Origin: Chrysomallon squamiferum
Lineage: Eukaryota > Mollusca > Gastropoda > Neomphalida > Peltospiridae
Direction of reading: 5' to 3'
Assembly (NCBI GenBank): GCA_012295275.1
Contig: CM022667.1
Coordinates: forward strand, 4,374,708-4,424,707
DNA length: 50,000 bases
Shown here: positions 1-13,513 of the stretch, one piece after another
Position numbering within the stretch: position 1 is the first letter of the stretch
Layout: the number at the start of each line of letters is the position of its first letter
Notes under the pieces: generated by a model
Told to the model about the DNA's origin: nothing
The model's database searches: none
Seen by the model: the letters and a program-made list of their open reading frames with translations, nothing else
Made by a program: the position numbers and the translations under genes

Positions 1-436
1 TACATTTCTATTTAATCTCTTAATAAATCTTGCGTTTCGGCTGTGTAATAATCTGTTAATCTGGCGCATCGTCTGTCTCGTAATGACGTCCATCAAACCT
101 TCATTCGAGGCTCGCGCGGAACCAGCCGTCTGCAGAAATAAAATGATTTGTGTAAACACTGTGACGTCATCAAACGAAAATGTAGCTGTCTGTTTTGTAG
201 ACCGTATCTAGACTTACAAGATGATTGCAGCTCGACGATGGCGTTCTTCAGTTAATCACCATGAAGACGATTCAGAAGCTGAAGTGGAGAGAAAACAATT
301 AATAATCTCGTCGTATTTTCACAGAGATTCGCCATTTTTATTTTTTTTTTTTTTTTTTTTGAAAAACATTATATTTGAAAATAATTTCATGGTGAAAGTT
401 ACTAGTACCAGGTGTGAAAAAAAGAGTGCGTAATAA

Positions 437-469
<33 letters not shown>

Positions 470-520
470 GTAATGATATTAACCCGACTAGATGATGTTT
501 CGTAAATGTGGATGGTAAAA

Positions 521-551
<31 letters not shown>

Positions 552-1203
552 AATTTAGATCATATTTAGAACTATTTCCCATTTTTCTCTCTCAAACTCT
601 CTCACACCCACCCTCACACCCATCCAGACCCCCACACACACCCCCACACACCATCTACTTTTTACATAACTTAATCTATAATCACCAGGCAATTTTTCGG
701 TTTATCTGAAATATCATCACCAAGTAATAAATACATCATTATTAACAGATTAAAATCATTAACAAAACAAAATAAAAAAAAAAAAAAAAAAAAAAATTCT
801 CTTTATTTAAACGTTTTAATTAATGTCGTAAGCGATCTAACTTTTATTCTCTCCCCTGGAAATACCTTGACGTCATCACAGTGTATCGCCTACAACAAAC
901 ACTCTTTATTATTATTTTTTTTTTTTTTTTTTTTTTAGTCTTGATAATCCAGATCAGATGAGTTAGTAAAACCTCGAGTCACGGTTTCTGAGGACAAACA
1001 AACAAAACACGCTTCGTTTATAATTGATGACGCTCACGTTTTCTCGGTTTTGTTGTTCGCCACATTTAATGTAACTCTGCGTCGCGTTAAAACATTTAAA
1101 GAGCTTCTTGTCACACGATGTCTGGATTAGTGGCAGGTCACGTGACTAATTAACGCCAGACAGTGGGTTAGTTATTTCCACGTCCTCGTTAACAGTGTAT
1201 GAT

Positions 1204-1246
<43 letters not shown>

Positions 1247-2168
1247 ACCAAAAATTTTGTGTTTTGTGTTTTTAAAATATTTTGCTTTTATTTTTAAAAT
1301 ATTTTGCCACGAAACAAAAAAAAATAATAATAATAATAAATAAAATAAAATAAATAAATAAATAAAAAGTTTTGTAGGTACTGCTGCTGTTAACAAATAC
1401 AAAAAGCAGCTGTTCATATTTTTCATGAACGATTTATTTACATTCACCAGGGGCAACTTGAAAGTGTTCAGGATTAAAGAATATTATCTACAAATGAGAG
1501 AAAGTGTAAAAAATAAGAAAAATCGTTAAACGCTTCGTTGCTCGCCATTCTTTTTACTAAAATGTTGATTAAAACAAAATGTCTAAAAAAAAATGTTGAT
1601 CGATCTTCAAGATTTTTCGCGTTTAATTTCACTCATTTTTCACTCTCTTTTTCTTTAAATGTTAATTATCTCTTTATGTCTGTGTGTTAAATTATTAATC
1701 AAACCTCTGAGCAATAATCTATAAAAAAAAAAAAAAAAAAAAAACGATCGAAGAGTATTTCCAAGTTGTTTTCTTTTCATACCATGTGCCAGTGTGAAAC
1801 GAGGCTTGAAATTTCCATGTTCCTATTACGCATGCGCTTTGTAGACACTCTAGAAATAAAAGGTAAGGTTTTTCGATAGTCTCGATCAGCAAAGATTTGC
1901 AATTAACCAATCAGATGGCGCGTAGTAAAAAGGCGTTCACTGGAGGCCAGATGCACTCTTCAGTACAATTATCCTGGATTCAAATTATTGTCTGAAAATA
2001 TTGCGATTCCGTGTATCCAGATTCGTGCGATTTTTGAAAGTGTAAATGACAACAAACACCTCAGTCTCAAAGGCTATTTTTATTTTTATTTTTTATTTTT
2101 ATTTTTTTATTACTGAAATGTGATAACATATAGAGCAATGCAGAAAGACAAATTATATAGAAAAAGGT

Positions 2169-2172
<4 letters not shown>
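1..2172. other. Gene-free region, unique sequence with A/T runs
   Basis: Holds full TGACGTCA palindromes at 162-169 and 868-875, TCACGTGA at 1138-1145, (GAT)n at 440-469 and (TAAA)n at 517-553. Long A or T runs lie near 341, 777, 909 and 1723. No ORF with protein-like composition. Confidence 0.7.
1206..1245. repeat. (TG)n microsatellite
   Basis: Perfect TG run of 20 units. Confidence 0.97.
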
Positions 2173-2209
<37 letters not shown>

Positions 2210-2488
2210 TGTATGTATGTATGTATCTGTATATATATATATATATAAATGTGTGTGTGTGTGTGTGTGCGTGCGTCTGCTTAGGTACATAATACATAGA
2301 CAGACAGGAATACAGATAGATAGATAGACTGATAGATAGATATATCAACGGACAAATAGAAAAACAAACATAGACAAAGAGACTGACATTAACTAACGGT
2401 GTTACAACTACAGTCTGACATAAATAAACAGACAATCGCTGAATGGACAAAAATAATAATAAAACATTTATAAAAATGTATCTACATA

Positions 2489-2519
<31 letters not shown>

Positions 2520-2520
2520 T
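2173..2520. repeat. Compound (AC)n-(TATG)n-(AT)n-(GT)n-(GATA)n cluster
   Basis: AC to 2204, TATG to about 2226, AT to 2247, GT to about 2270, imperfect GATA/GACA at 2290-2345, and a second GT run at 2489-2516. The 186-residue open frame across it on the minus strand is repeat-derived. Confidence 0.95.
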
Positions 2521-3751
2521 TGTATGTATATCTGTTTATATGTATGTATGTATTTATGTATAAAACAACTGGAATAAAACGACACACAGCTACAACTCGG
2601 TGACAAAAGTCCGCGCGCTGCAAACACAACATCAACAACTTGAGAAGCAGTGAGAAGTTTTCAGCGGCTAATTACCAGTCAACTCGGCATCTGACAGCGA
2701 TCGTGGTCAACAAGATAAGTAAAAAAAAGCATTCCCACAATTCCCCTGTTTGATAGATTTCACACGCCACACATTCTGACTGCGACAGCTCGGAAAGGGT
2801 TAATTAAAGCTGACCAACACACGTGGGTATCGGGCCTTTGGCCTGCGTTTGGCCCTGGCTTTATCTCGCTTAATGGCAGTGATTCTGATATCTAATTTCC
2901 ACCATGGACGAGGCAGGGTCCAGAGCTGTTTTATGTACCGAGGTAAGTGTTGCTGGGAAGAACTGGATTTCTTTTTCGCGTTTATGAGTCGATTAAACGT
3001 TAATTCCTGTCAAATATTTTTCTTCTATTTATTATTTTTTTTGTCCAAAGTAAGGTGTAGCTCGATGTAAAAGATAGCTTGAGTGATGACGTCTTCCAAG
3101 ATCAAATCTTGGCAGAACCTTTCCTGGTTGTTGTTTTTTTGCATTATTTGTCTAAGACTGAACTGTGTACCGTGTATTTATTTATTTGTTTTTTTTTTCG
3201 GTGTCAGATTATTTATCGATTAGTCGTTTCTTTGATCAATCATTCTTTAATTTATTCTGATATTTCTAATCTAACTGTACGAGAAGAATGATTTCTTTTT
3301 AGTATTGTTCCGACAAATCTTCTTAAATTAATAAACAACGATTTGATTGTAGCGGTATCGGCAGATTAATGTCTGACCTCTGACCATCATCGTCATCATT
3401 ATATAGTAACAACAATAACAACAACAACAATAACTATAACATAACAAAAAATAATAATAATCATCATCATCATACATGACTATACAAATACTTTTACAGA
3501 GTTTTGTAACCAATACTACTTTGTCAGAATTTCTCTTTCTTCAGTGAAGAGAAACGTGGATGGTATCCATAGCAACAGTGAATAGTTAAAACTGTGGATT
3601 AGTTGCAGTAATAGCTGGATTCTTACATGATGCCAGTGATATTACTTCTTGCGGCTAAATACAGGAGACTAGAAAATCCAATATCTCTCTCTTTTCTTTT
3701 CTTAACTTTTTATTGGCCCTGTGAACAGCGTAACACAAAACTGGACTCCGG

Positions 3752-3753
<2 letters not shown>
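2521..3753. other. Gene-free region
   Basis: Mostly unique AT-rich sequence. Degenerate AAC/AAT/CAT trinucleotides occur at 3390-3475. Short open frames only. Confidence 0.65.
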
Positions 3754-3794
<41 letters not shown>

Positions 3795-3825
3795 TTTGTT
3801 ATTTTTATTGCTTTTTATTATAATT

Positions 3826-3856
<31 letters not shown>

Positions 3857-4060
3857 TTATTATTATTATTAAATTTTTTTTGATTGATGTTTATTTGTTT
3901 CAAATAATTTTATTTATTCTATATATTGTTATTTATATAATCATTCATTCATGTTTGTATTAATTCATCCACCATACGATCCATTCATTCATTCATTGCA
4001 TGGATCCACCTATCCATCCAGCTATTTATCCTTCCATCCATCCATCCATCCAACAATTCA
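3754..4060. repeat. (TTTA)n, (TTC)n, (TTA)n and (ATCC)n/(ATTC)n cluster
   Basis: TTTA to about 3797, TTC at 3826-3855, TTA to 3871, then CATTC/CATCC tetra- to pentanucleotide repeats at 3982-4060. Confidence 0.93.
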
Positions 4061-5516
4061 TTCATTTTTTGTTATTATAAAAAAAAAAAAGTCAAAAACC
4101 AAATAACAACAACAACATCAACAAAAAAAAAAAAAAAACACTAACCAGTAATTTTTTCACATAAAGAAAAAGAAGAAATAAAATAGTTCTACTCCTGTTA
4201 CAATTACACGTGCAATATTTATTTTAATACCGTAACTTCAATCTTCAAACAATTTCTGAAAAATAAAACCAGGTGTGGCCAAGAAGAAAAAAACAAAACA
4301 AAGTCAGCAATTTTACTTTTTTACTTTTTTTTTTTTTTTTTTTTTTTTTCTACAGCCACACAAAAAAAAAACACCATAACTAAACAAACAAGCGAAATGA
4401 AACATCTACATATGGAAGGGTCCGCTATCGTTATCTCTTTTAACTCTCAAAGTATTAAAACGAAGAACTCGATCGCTTTTGATCGTCTCTGTTCAAACTT
4501 CCGAGAAACGTCGCGTTTTGATTGGCTGTCGCGTCGCCCAGGAAACGCATTGATTTCCCTCAGACAAATTAAGCTTTCTTCGTCGGAAAACAAGTAAACG
4601 AAAATCCCAAGAATAAGGCAATTTTCTTTCTTTCCTTCTTTTAAAAAAAAAAAAAAAAAAAAAAATACTCTGCATGGCGTTATGGTCAGACGTGTAGATG
4701 AGTATTGACTCTGACTCAACAAGTCTTTTCAGCGAGCGTCCACTGATTCACAAACGGTAATTCTGTGTTCAGTTTGAACAAATTATTTACCGTTTATTTC
4801 GAGAATGCGCTCCAGTTTTTCTTTCAGACGACTCTCCGAGTTAGTAAGATTAGTTCAGCGCATGCGCAGTTCAATGACACCGGTGAATTGAAAGAATTAG
4901 TGCTTTTTTCGAAACAGCGAATAAAATGTTTTCGAACGTCTTAATTTTCCTTTTCACTCTTTCTTTCTTTCTTTCTTTCTTTTTTTTCGTTTTAACAAAC
5001 AGTAATAGGTGTGATTCTGTTTTTAAGCTAAAATAATAAAAAAAAAAAAAAATTGAAGAAGAATTTTCAGTATAATAACATCATTTAAGCAGCTTTAGAT
5101 TATTTTATTGTTTTATCAGTGAACAGATATATCATATCAAATTATTACTTACACTTTTGGCGCTTGTAACATACCAGTTATCTGAAGTATATCGACCAAA
5201 TGACGTCATACATATTTCGTAGGTTCTTTGCCACCATCTTGTTTATTTATTTATTTATTTTTCTTTTGTTAAATCTCGTTTCTTTCTTTTTATTTTTTTT
5301 TTTTTATTTTTTTAATTGGTTTTTTCAAACCGTTTCTTTAGTTTATATCAAACGCACAAATGCTGGGTAAAGCAGATGTAGTAAGAAACATCACCATTTT
5401 GCTGACGTCAGTACTTTCTGCTTACTTCTAATCCAGTTTCACGTCTGCTACATCTTGTCAACAGGTGATCATGTTTTAGTTTACTTAAATCCGACTTCAG
5501 AAGTGATTCTTCATCA

Positions 5517-5551
<35 letters not shown>

Positions 5552-6073
5552 TTAAAGAACCAACGGCATACCGATGGAAAAATAAAACTAAATAAATAAA
5601 TAAAAAAATCGTTTGTTGTTGAAATCTGAGTCCTTTTTTTTAAATTTTTATTATTTTATTTCTTTTAGACAACACAAAGAACGAAAGAAAGATAGAAAGA
5701 AAGAAAAAAAAAAGAATACAGATGCGCTTTGCACAAAAATTAGGATTCACACGGGAAAAGCATTCACAGATAAATGAATAAAAACAATTATCTACTGTCC
5801 TGAAACTGAACTTGACTTACTACTGGATAACACTGCTGACATACATGTTTATTTCCACTCATGCATGCGTGCATGTTTTGGTGTGTATGTATATGAATGT
5901 GTGGTCTGTTTGAGAGTGTGTGTGTACGTATGGTAGATTACGAAGATAAAGACGAGACAGATGTAGTTTGGCGAGAGTTCACACAAACATCGCGTTTCTG
6001 TTTGTGACGTACTCGAGTAGGATCAGTGTAAACAGTAAGCAACAAGTAAATGTATTACAAGACCGAGCGGCCA

Positions 6074-6074
<1 letters not shown>
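4061..6074. other. Gene-free region
   Basis: Unique segments separated by A/T runs (4326-4349, 4643-4664, 5520-5550). Contains TGACGTCA at 5201-5208 and 5403-5410. No recognisable exon. Confidence 0.65.
4858..4868. promoter_or_regulatory. NRF-1-like palindrome GCGCATGCGCA
   Basis: The 11-mer matches the NRF-1/EWG consensus core. A second, weaker match, ACGCATGCGCT, is at 1828-1838. An inverted CCAAT box (GATTGGCTG) lies about 340 bp upstream at 4519. No gene or TATA box is visible next to it, so promoter activity is only a guess. Confidence 0.4.
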
Positions 6075-6112
<38 letters not shown>

Positions 6113-6642
6113 AGTCTTCTTCTTTCTTTCTTTCTTTCTTTCGCTGTTAGGTTTGTTTAGATGTCTTGGTATGGAGGTCTTCGCATTTTAGTGTGAGAAG
6201 ATATTAATTATCTGGTTTTTTAAACCGAAAGAAAGATAAAAATGTATTTTTAAAAACAGGGAAAAGAGAGAGAAATGGAGCGAATTATAGGTAATGAAAG
6301 ACATGTATATGAAGAGATAGATAGATAGACAGATAGATAGATATAAAGATAGGGAGAAATAAAGACAGGCAGACAGAGATAGAAGGAGAGAGAGACAGAA
6401 ATAGACTAATTGATAGAAAGATATATAGATAAACATAGATATAAATAGACAAGAGTTTAGATAGACAGAAATAGAAAAAGATAGATAAATTGAAAAGAGA
6501 GAAAGACAAACAGAGACACAGAGAAATAAATAGAAAAAGAAAGAGACAGATACATAAAGAGTTGGATACAGAGAGAAATATAGAGACAGATAGCTAAGTT
6601 GGTCGAGAGAGAGAGAGAGAGAGAGAGAGAGTGAGTGAGTGA

Positions 6643-6696
<54 letters not shown>
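6075..6696. repeat. (TCTG)n, degenerate (GATA/GACA)n, (GA)n, (GAGT)n, (GT)n cluster
   Basis: TCTG at 6075-6115 and TTTC to about 6142. Purine-rich GATA/GACA/AGAA sequence runs through 6300-6600. Then come (GA)n at 6605-6631, (GAGT)n to 6648 and (GT)n to 6696. Confidence 0.93.
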
Positions 6697-6697
<1 letters not shown>

Positions 6698-7202
6698 GGT
6701 ATCTCACTTGTTTACAAGTAAACATTAAAATGAAACGTATTTTTTCCTGTGATCAAAGACAACACTTGAAGGTTTTATCAGGACCTGAGTTTAAACACGA
6801 TAAGCAGCTGCCTGTTTCTACAGACTGAGCCAGTCTGTCAGTGCACGAGATTAATTTGATTAATCCCAACATGCAGACGTTGTAGCTGTGTGAGCGTGCA
6901 TCGCTCCCATCAGTCACTTCCGCTGTTTTGGAGGCGGCGAAATCAAGTCAGACGTGTTTTTCAGTGACTGCTTAACCAAGCCGACCCGGAATTCCACACA
7001 ACCACTTTTTGTAATTGATATATTTAAAAAAATAAAAAACAAAAAAAAAAAAAAAAAAAAAAAACAGAAAAAAAAAAAGTAAAAGAGGAAAAGAAAATTA
7101 GGAAATAGCGATTTGTGTTAATTCTGTGTATAATAATTAGTCGCTTCTTCGTCTTTCTGTTATTGTTCTTACTTTCTGTTTTGTGAATTATTCTTTATTA
7201 TC

Positions 7203-7286
<84 letters not shown>

Positions 7287-8033
7287 TGTGTTTCAATTAT
7301 CTCTATCAGTGTTTACCTCTCAGCTTGAATAACTAAGAGTAGCTTGTACCTTTTTTTTCTCTTCTGTCTAATTATCATTACTTAATACTTCTGTACTCGT
7401 TTAGAGTTTATAAAACAATCACAAAAAATAAAAATAGAAATCCTGTTATTTTCAACTTTAGCATTCGAAAACAAATCTTTCTAAAAACTGGGCACTAGTA
7501 CAAAAGTAACAATAAAGAGCGTATGTGATACTTGAAGAAGAAAAAACAACAATATGTGTGTGTGCGTGTGTGTGTGTGCGTATATGTCATTGATCTTTGA
7601 CCTTTTCAAATATTACCAACCTCAGGCTAGGCTCTTCACTATTTGCACCTAATCCAAATTAGAAAATGTTGCAGATAACTCATGACGTCATTCTGGATTC
7701 ATCTTGAATGGCGTTGCTATGACATTTTACCTCACGCCTCTATTACCAAGGGCGATTACTTATATTTAACTTAGATTTTGTAAGTTAGCTGGAAAAGTAC
7801 GGAAATTGTAATAACTGAACTTCGTATATTTCTGTTTATTTCTTAATAATTTCCAAACTAAATCATGACTTAATAAGCACGAGGCCCTGACATTTATTTA
7901 ATTAAATGTCACAAATCTTTCTCGCTACTTTAGATCGTTCCCGCAGGCTAAGTCAGTGTATTTTTTAAATTACTTTTGCCTTCACCTTATTTGTTCCTCG
8001 TCGTAATATTTTACTGTTAATAATTCTTTTAAA
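6697..8033. other. Gene-free region
   Basis: Unique sequence apart from the CT tract at 7204 and a 24-base A run near 7041. TGACGTCA at 7683-7690. No coding signature. Confidence 0.65.
7204..7282. repeat. (CT)n microsatellite
   Basis: Perfect CT dinucleotide run of 79 bp. Confidence 0.98.
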
Positions 8034-8067
8034 CTATTATTATTATTATTATTATTATTGTTGTTGT

Positions 8068-8123
<56 letters not shown>

Positions 8124-8265
8124 TATATATTTATTTTTAAATTAAAATAAACAACACAGAAAATTGAACTAAAACTTTAGAATGATACATAAACAAACAT
8201 TTATAAAATCTATGCATAAAGGTATATTTATATATATACCGTGACACAAACATACGTACTTACAT

Positions 8266-8298
<33 letters not shown>

Positions 8299-8405
8299 CA
8301 TATATACATAAACACACACACACACACACACATATATATACATATATACATAAACATACACACATACACACACACATATATAGACATATATACATACACA
8401 TATAT
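8034..8405. repeat. (ATT)n-(GTT)n tract and (AC)n/(AT)n tract
   Basis: ATT to 8059, then GTT to about 8121 with one GTC. A second block of (AC)n and ATATATAC units covers 8264-8405; inside it a phrase CATATATACATAAACACACA is repeated. Confidence 0.95.
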
Positions 8406-8689
8406 AGTTCGACAACCTTCTAAACCTGCGACCAGTAAATACAACAACTCTGGCTCGCAGAACTGGCCTTTTCTTCTTGTCAGGTTTGTCCATTAGCAGA
8501 GTATGAAGATCACGGTTTGATCACGTTTTGAGTAACGCTCAGCGGATCACGCTTCTGGCTTCCTTCCTGCAAAACTCAGAGACGTGAGCCTCGCTTCAGG
8601 ACTCGTTACTTAACATTTGTGGGATTTGTGAAAACCCGTAACGTACATCTCAACAACCTCGTGACATTTAGCTTTCATTTTTTTTATAA

Positions 8690-8692
<3 letters not shown>

Positions 8693-8782
<90 letters not shown>
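8693..8782. repeat. (TC)n microsatellite
   Basis: Perfect TC run of 90 bp, ending in (TCGC)3. Followed by two T runs at 8927-8939 and 8957-8986. Confidence 0.98.
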
Positions 8783-8785
<3 letters not shown>

Positions 8786-8948
8786 CGCTCGCTTATTATT
8801 TCTTTATTTTTCTTCTTTTGTTTTTATTTACTTAATTTATTTGATTTTCTACCTTTCTAAAATTATTGTGTCAATTTGTTTTTCTGCCAATTTTCATCCA
8901 ATTATATTTTTTTCCTCTCTTTCGTTTTTTTTTTTTTTTACTCTGTTC

Positions 8949-8986
<38 letters not shown>

Positions 8987-9228
8987 CTAACAAACTATTT
9001 CTTTTTATCGTTTTTTCATATTTTTTTTTTCTTCTTTTTATCTTTTTAATGATAGACTGACTTGTAGAGTATCTGATTTCAAAAGATAAAATTGGAGGTA
9101 TATTATTGCATTTGCTCGGCAGTAAATGTCTTCATAATTTAAAAGTATTTTAACATGTTATACTTAGAGAAAAAAAATATAAAGAGTAAAAATAAGATAT
9201 AATAATAATTAGCTAAACTAATTTGTGT

Positions 9229-9393
9229 CATCATCATTATCATCACCATCATCATCATCATCATCATCATAAGCATCACCGTAATTGTCTTTATTACCTT
9301 TATCGTTATCTTTGTAATCACTGCCTTATTTTTATTATCGTTGTTGTTTGTTTCTGTTATTATTATTTATTGTTGTTGTTTTTGTTACAAGTC

Positions 9394-9429
<36 letters not shown>

Positions 9430-9500
9430 CATCATCATAATCAACAAAGAAATTTTCTTCTTCTTCTTCTTCTTATTTTTGTTGTTGTTGTTGTTGTTGT
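9229..9500. repeat. Trinucleotide cluster (CAT)n, (ATT)n, (TTC)n, (GTT)n
   Basis: Separate trinucleotide runs at about 9229-9270, 9395-9429, 9454-9473 and 9478-9500 lie in one AT-rich block. All frames through them give homopolymeric peptides. Confidence 0.95.
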
Positions 9501-11086
9501 ACGACAAGACTTATTTTAAATTAATTTGACTGAATATCACTACGAGTACAGAAAGCTGTTTACGACCTAGTGACGTTATGTTGTTGTTGTTGTTGTTGGT
9601 GACGTTGTTGCTGGTGATGTTGGTCCACTGAGCTCAAGAGACGACGTGTCAAACAAACCGCAATTTGTAGCTGACGACAGACACGGCAACGTTTTAAACA
9701 AATCAGCTCCACTGACGTTCGTAATGCTTGGACTGGCCGCAGGCAAACAACGACAGCCACGACCTCGACAACCATCCTGCCCCCCCACCACCACCACTTT
9801 CATTCTAAACGTAATTTAAATATCTTGTTTACTGTTGCTGAGAAAAGTTATTGAAGCGTTGATCTCTGTTTCGACCATCATGAAAGATGACCCTGACACA
9901 GAATTATTAAAAAGTGTTCTTGTCTTAATTGTGTTCGTTTTTCTTGTTATTCTTTCCACTTGTGCTGCTTTCCTTGTTTTTCTTTCATCATCATCGTTAG
10001 TTTGTTTCTATTTATTGGTTTTGTTTTTGTTGTTTTTATTGGCTAGTTTTCTCATCTTTTTTATTATATATATTTTTTTTTTGTTATATTATTATTGTGG
10101 GATTTTTTTTCATTATTATTACTCTCGCTGTTGTTGTTGTCGGCATTGTTATTATTACTTTTATTGTTATCGTTAGTAGTAGCAGAAGTAGTATGTAATA
10201 GTTTTAGTAGTAGTAGTAGTAGTAGCGAAGGTGGTGATGGTGCTGGTAGCAGTAATGGAGGCAGTACGAGCAACAGTAGAAGTAGAAGCTGAAGTAGTAG
10301 AAGCAGCAGCAGCAGCAGTGGTAATGGTATTTAGCAGTCGTAGTAGTAATGGTGGTGGTTATATATAATGTGGTTGGCTATAAGCTAACATCTGTGTTTA
10401 TACTAATAATAATGATCTCTGTTGAGGTAATAAATAGGAATTTCTGAAATACGTTTATTGCATTGTAGCTAGTAGTTGTAGATGTAGTAGTGGCAATACT
10501 CGTAGGAGTAGTAGTTTTTGGTCGTTGTAATAATAATAGTGTATTAGTTGTAGAAGTAGTAGTAGTTGTTGTAGTACTACTACTAACAGACGCAGCAGGA
10601 GCAGCAGTAACTGCAGTAACTCGTTGACGTAGTTGTGTTATTGTCGATGTAATACGTGTAGTAATTACAGTACAACATGACATTAAAGTTCTGTCTAACT
10701 CGAGACATCGCAATTTCTGCGAGTCTGCCAACGCGTCTGAAGCCATCTCTCTCTGAATGAGACGACAACGCTGTTATTTATTACATTTTCTTCTTCTTTT
10801 TCTTTTCTCAAGCACTTCATTTCAGTTTGTGTTCTAATACTTCAAGTAATGCAAGGCTGGGTAAACTTGAATTCCAGTCAGTAATGACGTATTTGCACGT
10901 GGAGTTTCGAACAGAATGTAAATAAATTGTGATCTCTGACACGTTTCATTTACGATAACAATAATCACGTAACTGCTGTGACGTCATAATCATAACATTT
11001 ACGTAATCATAGTCGGGTAATTATGGTAATGTTATGTTAAAGATTAGACTTTCTTTCCGTCCTTTTTTTTTTTTTTTTTTTTGCTC

Positions 11087-11094
<8 letters not shown>
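9501..11094. other. Gene-free region around trinucleotide repeats
   Basis: 9540-9840 is relatively GC-rich and carries (GTT)n and a CCCCCCCACCACCACC patch. Its open minus-strand frame (Gln-rich from CAA repeats) matches no family I know. TGACGTCA lies at 10979-10986. Confidence 0.6.
10100..10620. repeat. Degenerate (GTA/TAG/CAG)n trinucleotide region
   Basis: A long stretch is built from imperfect TAGTAG, GTAGTA, GCAGCA and GTTGTT runs. It is interrupted by a short unique part at 10380-10470. Confidence 0.8.
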
Positions 11095-11133
<39 letters not shown>

Positions 11134-11443
11134 TTCAAGATGGTGGAAGTCAAGAAGCTATTACAATCATATAATTTGTATTCTGGGCTGCTGAGTCGAA
11201 AATCAAATTTCGCTAGATATGCGTAACATCTTTAATCGTTAAATTATTAAAAACAAGCGTTCACTCGATTAGCCATGTCCTTATTTCATCATTCGTGTCT
11301 AAGTTTTCTTCTCCAGTAATTTTTACAAATCACTGTGATAATGTGCAGATTATTATTGTTGTTGTTGTTGTTGTTATTTTAGAAAATTCTTCTTTTTTTT
11401 TAAATTTTTATCGTCATCATTATTATTATTATTGTTATTATCA

Positions 11444-11526
<83 letters not shown>

Positions 11527-11560
11527 TTTATAATTGTTATTATTATTATTATTTTTATTA

Positions 11561-11610
<50 letters not shown>

Positions 11611-11629
11611 GTTATTATTATTATTATTT
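11095..11629. repeat. (AAT)n and long (ATT)n microsatellites
   Basis: AAT at 11095-11132; TTG at 11355-11375; then ATT repeats from about 11417 to 11629 with a few GTT, CAT and TTT interruptions. The poly-Tyr and poly-Leu frames are artefacts. Confidence 0.96.
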
Positions 11630-13480
11630 ATGTTTGTTTCAAATGTACGATACAGACTGAATAAGAAAATTTATAATTTATCGTTGTTCTCTCTTCTCGT
11701 TCATGTTTTTTTTATGTTTTTTCTTTTTCTATTTTTTCTTTTTTTCTTTTTTTCTTTTTTTTCGTTTTTGTTCTAATTAAATGCTCACAACATAAAGATG
11801 AATCGATAAATATGTTTTTGCTTTTATTCGTTTTATTGTTGTTTTTTTTATATTTTTTTATTTTATATATTTTTTTTATTGTTGTTGGGTTTTTTTTTTC
11901 TACGCTTTCCTTAAAGAGAACACAAATTACTCAGTTTTTGGTTTCTAAAGTACGGAATGCTTCTTCAACATTTCCGTTTTTCAAGTTTTCACATCTCAGT
12001 GAATTACATAATGATCATTAATTTCTTTTATTTTTTTTTACTTTCTACATCTTTTTTCTTCTTTTAATTTTCCATTTTTGTTACAGCTAATTTACTATGC
12101 AAGAAAAAAAATACCAATTTGAATTCATTTTCTAGATTAAGGTCGATAAATATTAACTAAAAAAAAAAAAAAAAAAAAAAAAATAGATACACGATTTTCA
12201 TTTTAATTTTTAATTTCTTGATTGTAAAAAGTTCTTTTGTTTGTTTTCTTCTGTATGATTATTGTAGCAGTTTCACAGGAAAAGTGAAAAAATAAAATAG
12301 TAATAATTAAAAAAACTAGGTTTTTTTTTTCTTTTATTGAATTTTTTTTTTTATTATTATTTTTTTTTTTTTAAATTAAAAAGTTAAAAGAAATAAAAGA
12401 AAAATGAAAAAGAAAAGAAAAACAGAAAAAAAATCCCTCTATCATTTTCTGGTTATCTCTTAACAAAAACTAAATTATGTTTTAAAAAAATATATATTTT
12501 TTCTTTTTTTTTTTTTTTTTTTTTTTCAAATTAAAAAATTAAAACAAAAATGAAAAACAAAAAAAAAAAAAATAAAAAAAAATCCCTCTATCATTTTCTG
12601 GTTATCTCTTAAATTGTACAAAAACTAAATTATGTTTTTAAAAAAAAAAAAAATTATATTTGAGTTGTGAAATAACCTACAGCGTCATTCCTCAACCAGC
12701 AGACAACAACCGCGTCCTGTCTTCAGCCGCTTTTTCTAATCTTTCTCTTTTTCTTTTCAACATTTTTTCATTTCGTTTTTTTTACCACAAAAGCTCAATA
12801 ACAGAAGAGAAAGACAAACTGTTTCTGATTTTTTTGTAAAATAAAAAATAAAAATCATGTCTGGTTGCTAATCCTGAACGCGTTTAAAAAAAAAAAAAAA
12901 AATGGCCGTACTAAGAAAACTCTCTTCTTTTTTTTTTCTTAGAAACTGAAATCAGCTTAATCGAGACTGCGATTTTGTATTGTGGTGTTTAGCACTCGAT
13001 TTGTGTAATGCATGGTATTGGATTTTTAAAATAACAGCTTTGCGGAACAATACAGTAGTTACCATAGCTTCTAGCAGCGGTTATTTTGATGGATTTGTTA
13101 AAAAAAAAAGAGAACTTTCGTGTAATCGTTAAGCGCGGATCGAGGAAAGAATTGCAGAAGTAAATCTTCCTCGCTGATTACGTCTGCTCATCGGGCGCGA
13201 AACAAGAAAGAGTTGAAGGTGGGGGGTAGTGGGGGGGTGTAGCTTAGTCCCTGAAGGTAAATCATCTCAGAAAGAAAAATGTAAAAAAAAAAAAAAAATG
13301 TAAAAGCAAACCGAAAGAAAGAAAGAAAGAAATAATTTTAATTATAATAGTAAATAAGTAAATATAAATATGTAAATAAATAAATAAATACGATAGAATA
13401 ACATGAAATGAGATGAGATGAAAATAAAATAAATCAAATATTAAAAACAACTTTTATAGTCATTTCTTTCTTCTTGTTAT

Positions 13481-13513
<33 letters not shown>

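Noticed and set aside
8619-8990. Leu/Ser/Phe-rich open frames through CT, AG and T runs (also at 21472, 22618, 30428, 34896)
   Set aside because: Alternating Leu-Ser or poly-Phe translations of dinucleotide and homopolymer runs. They are not proteins.
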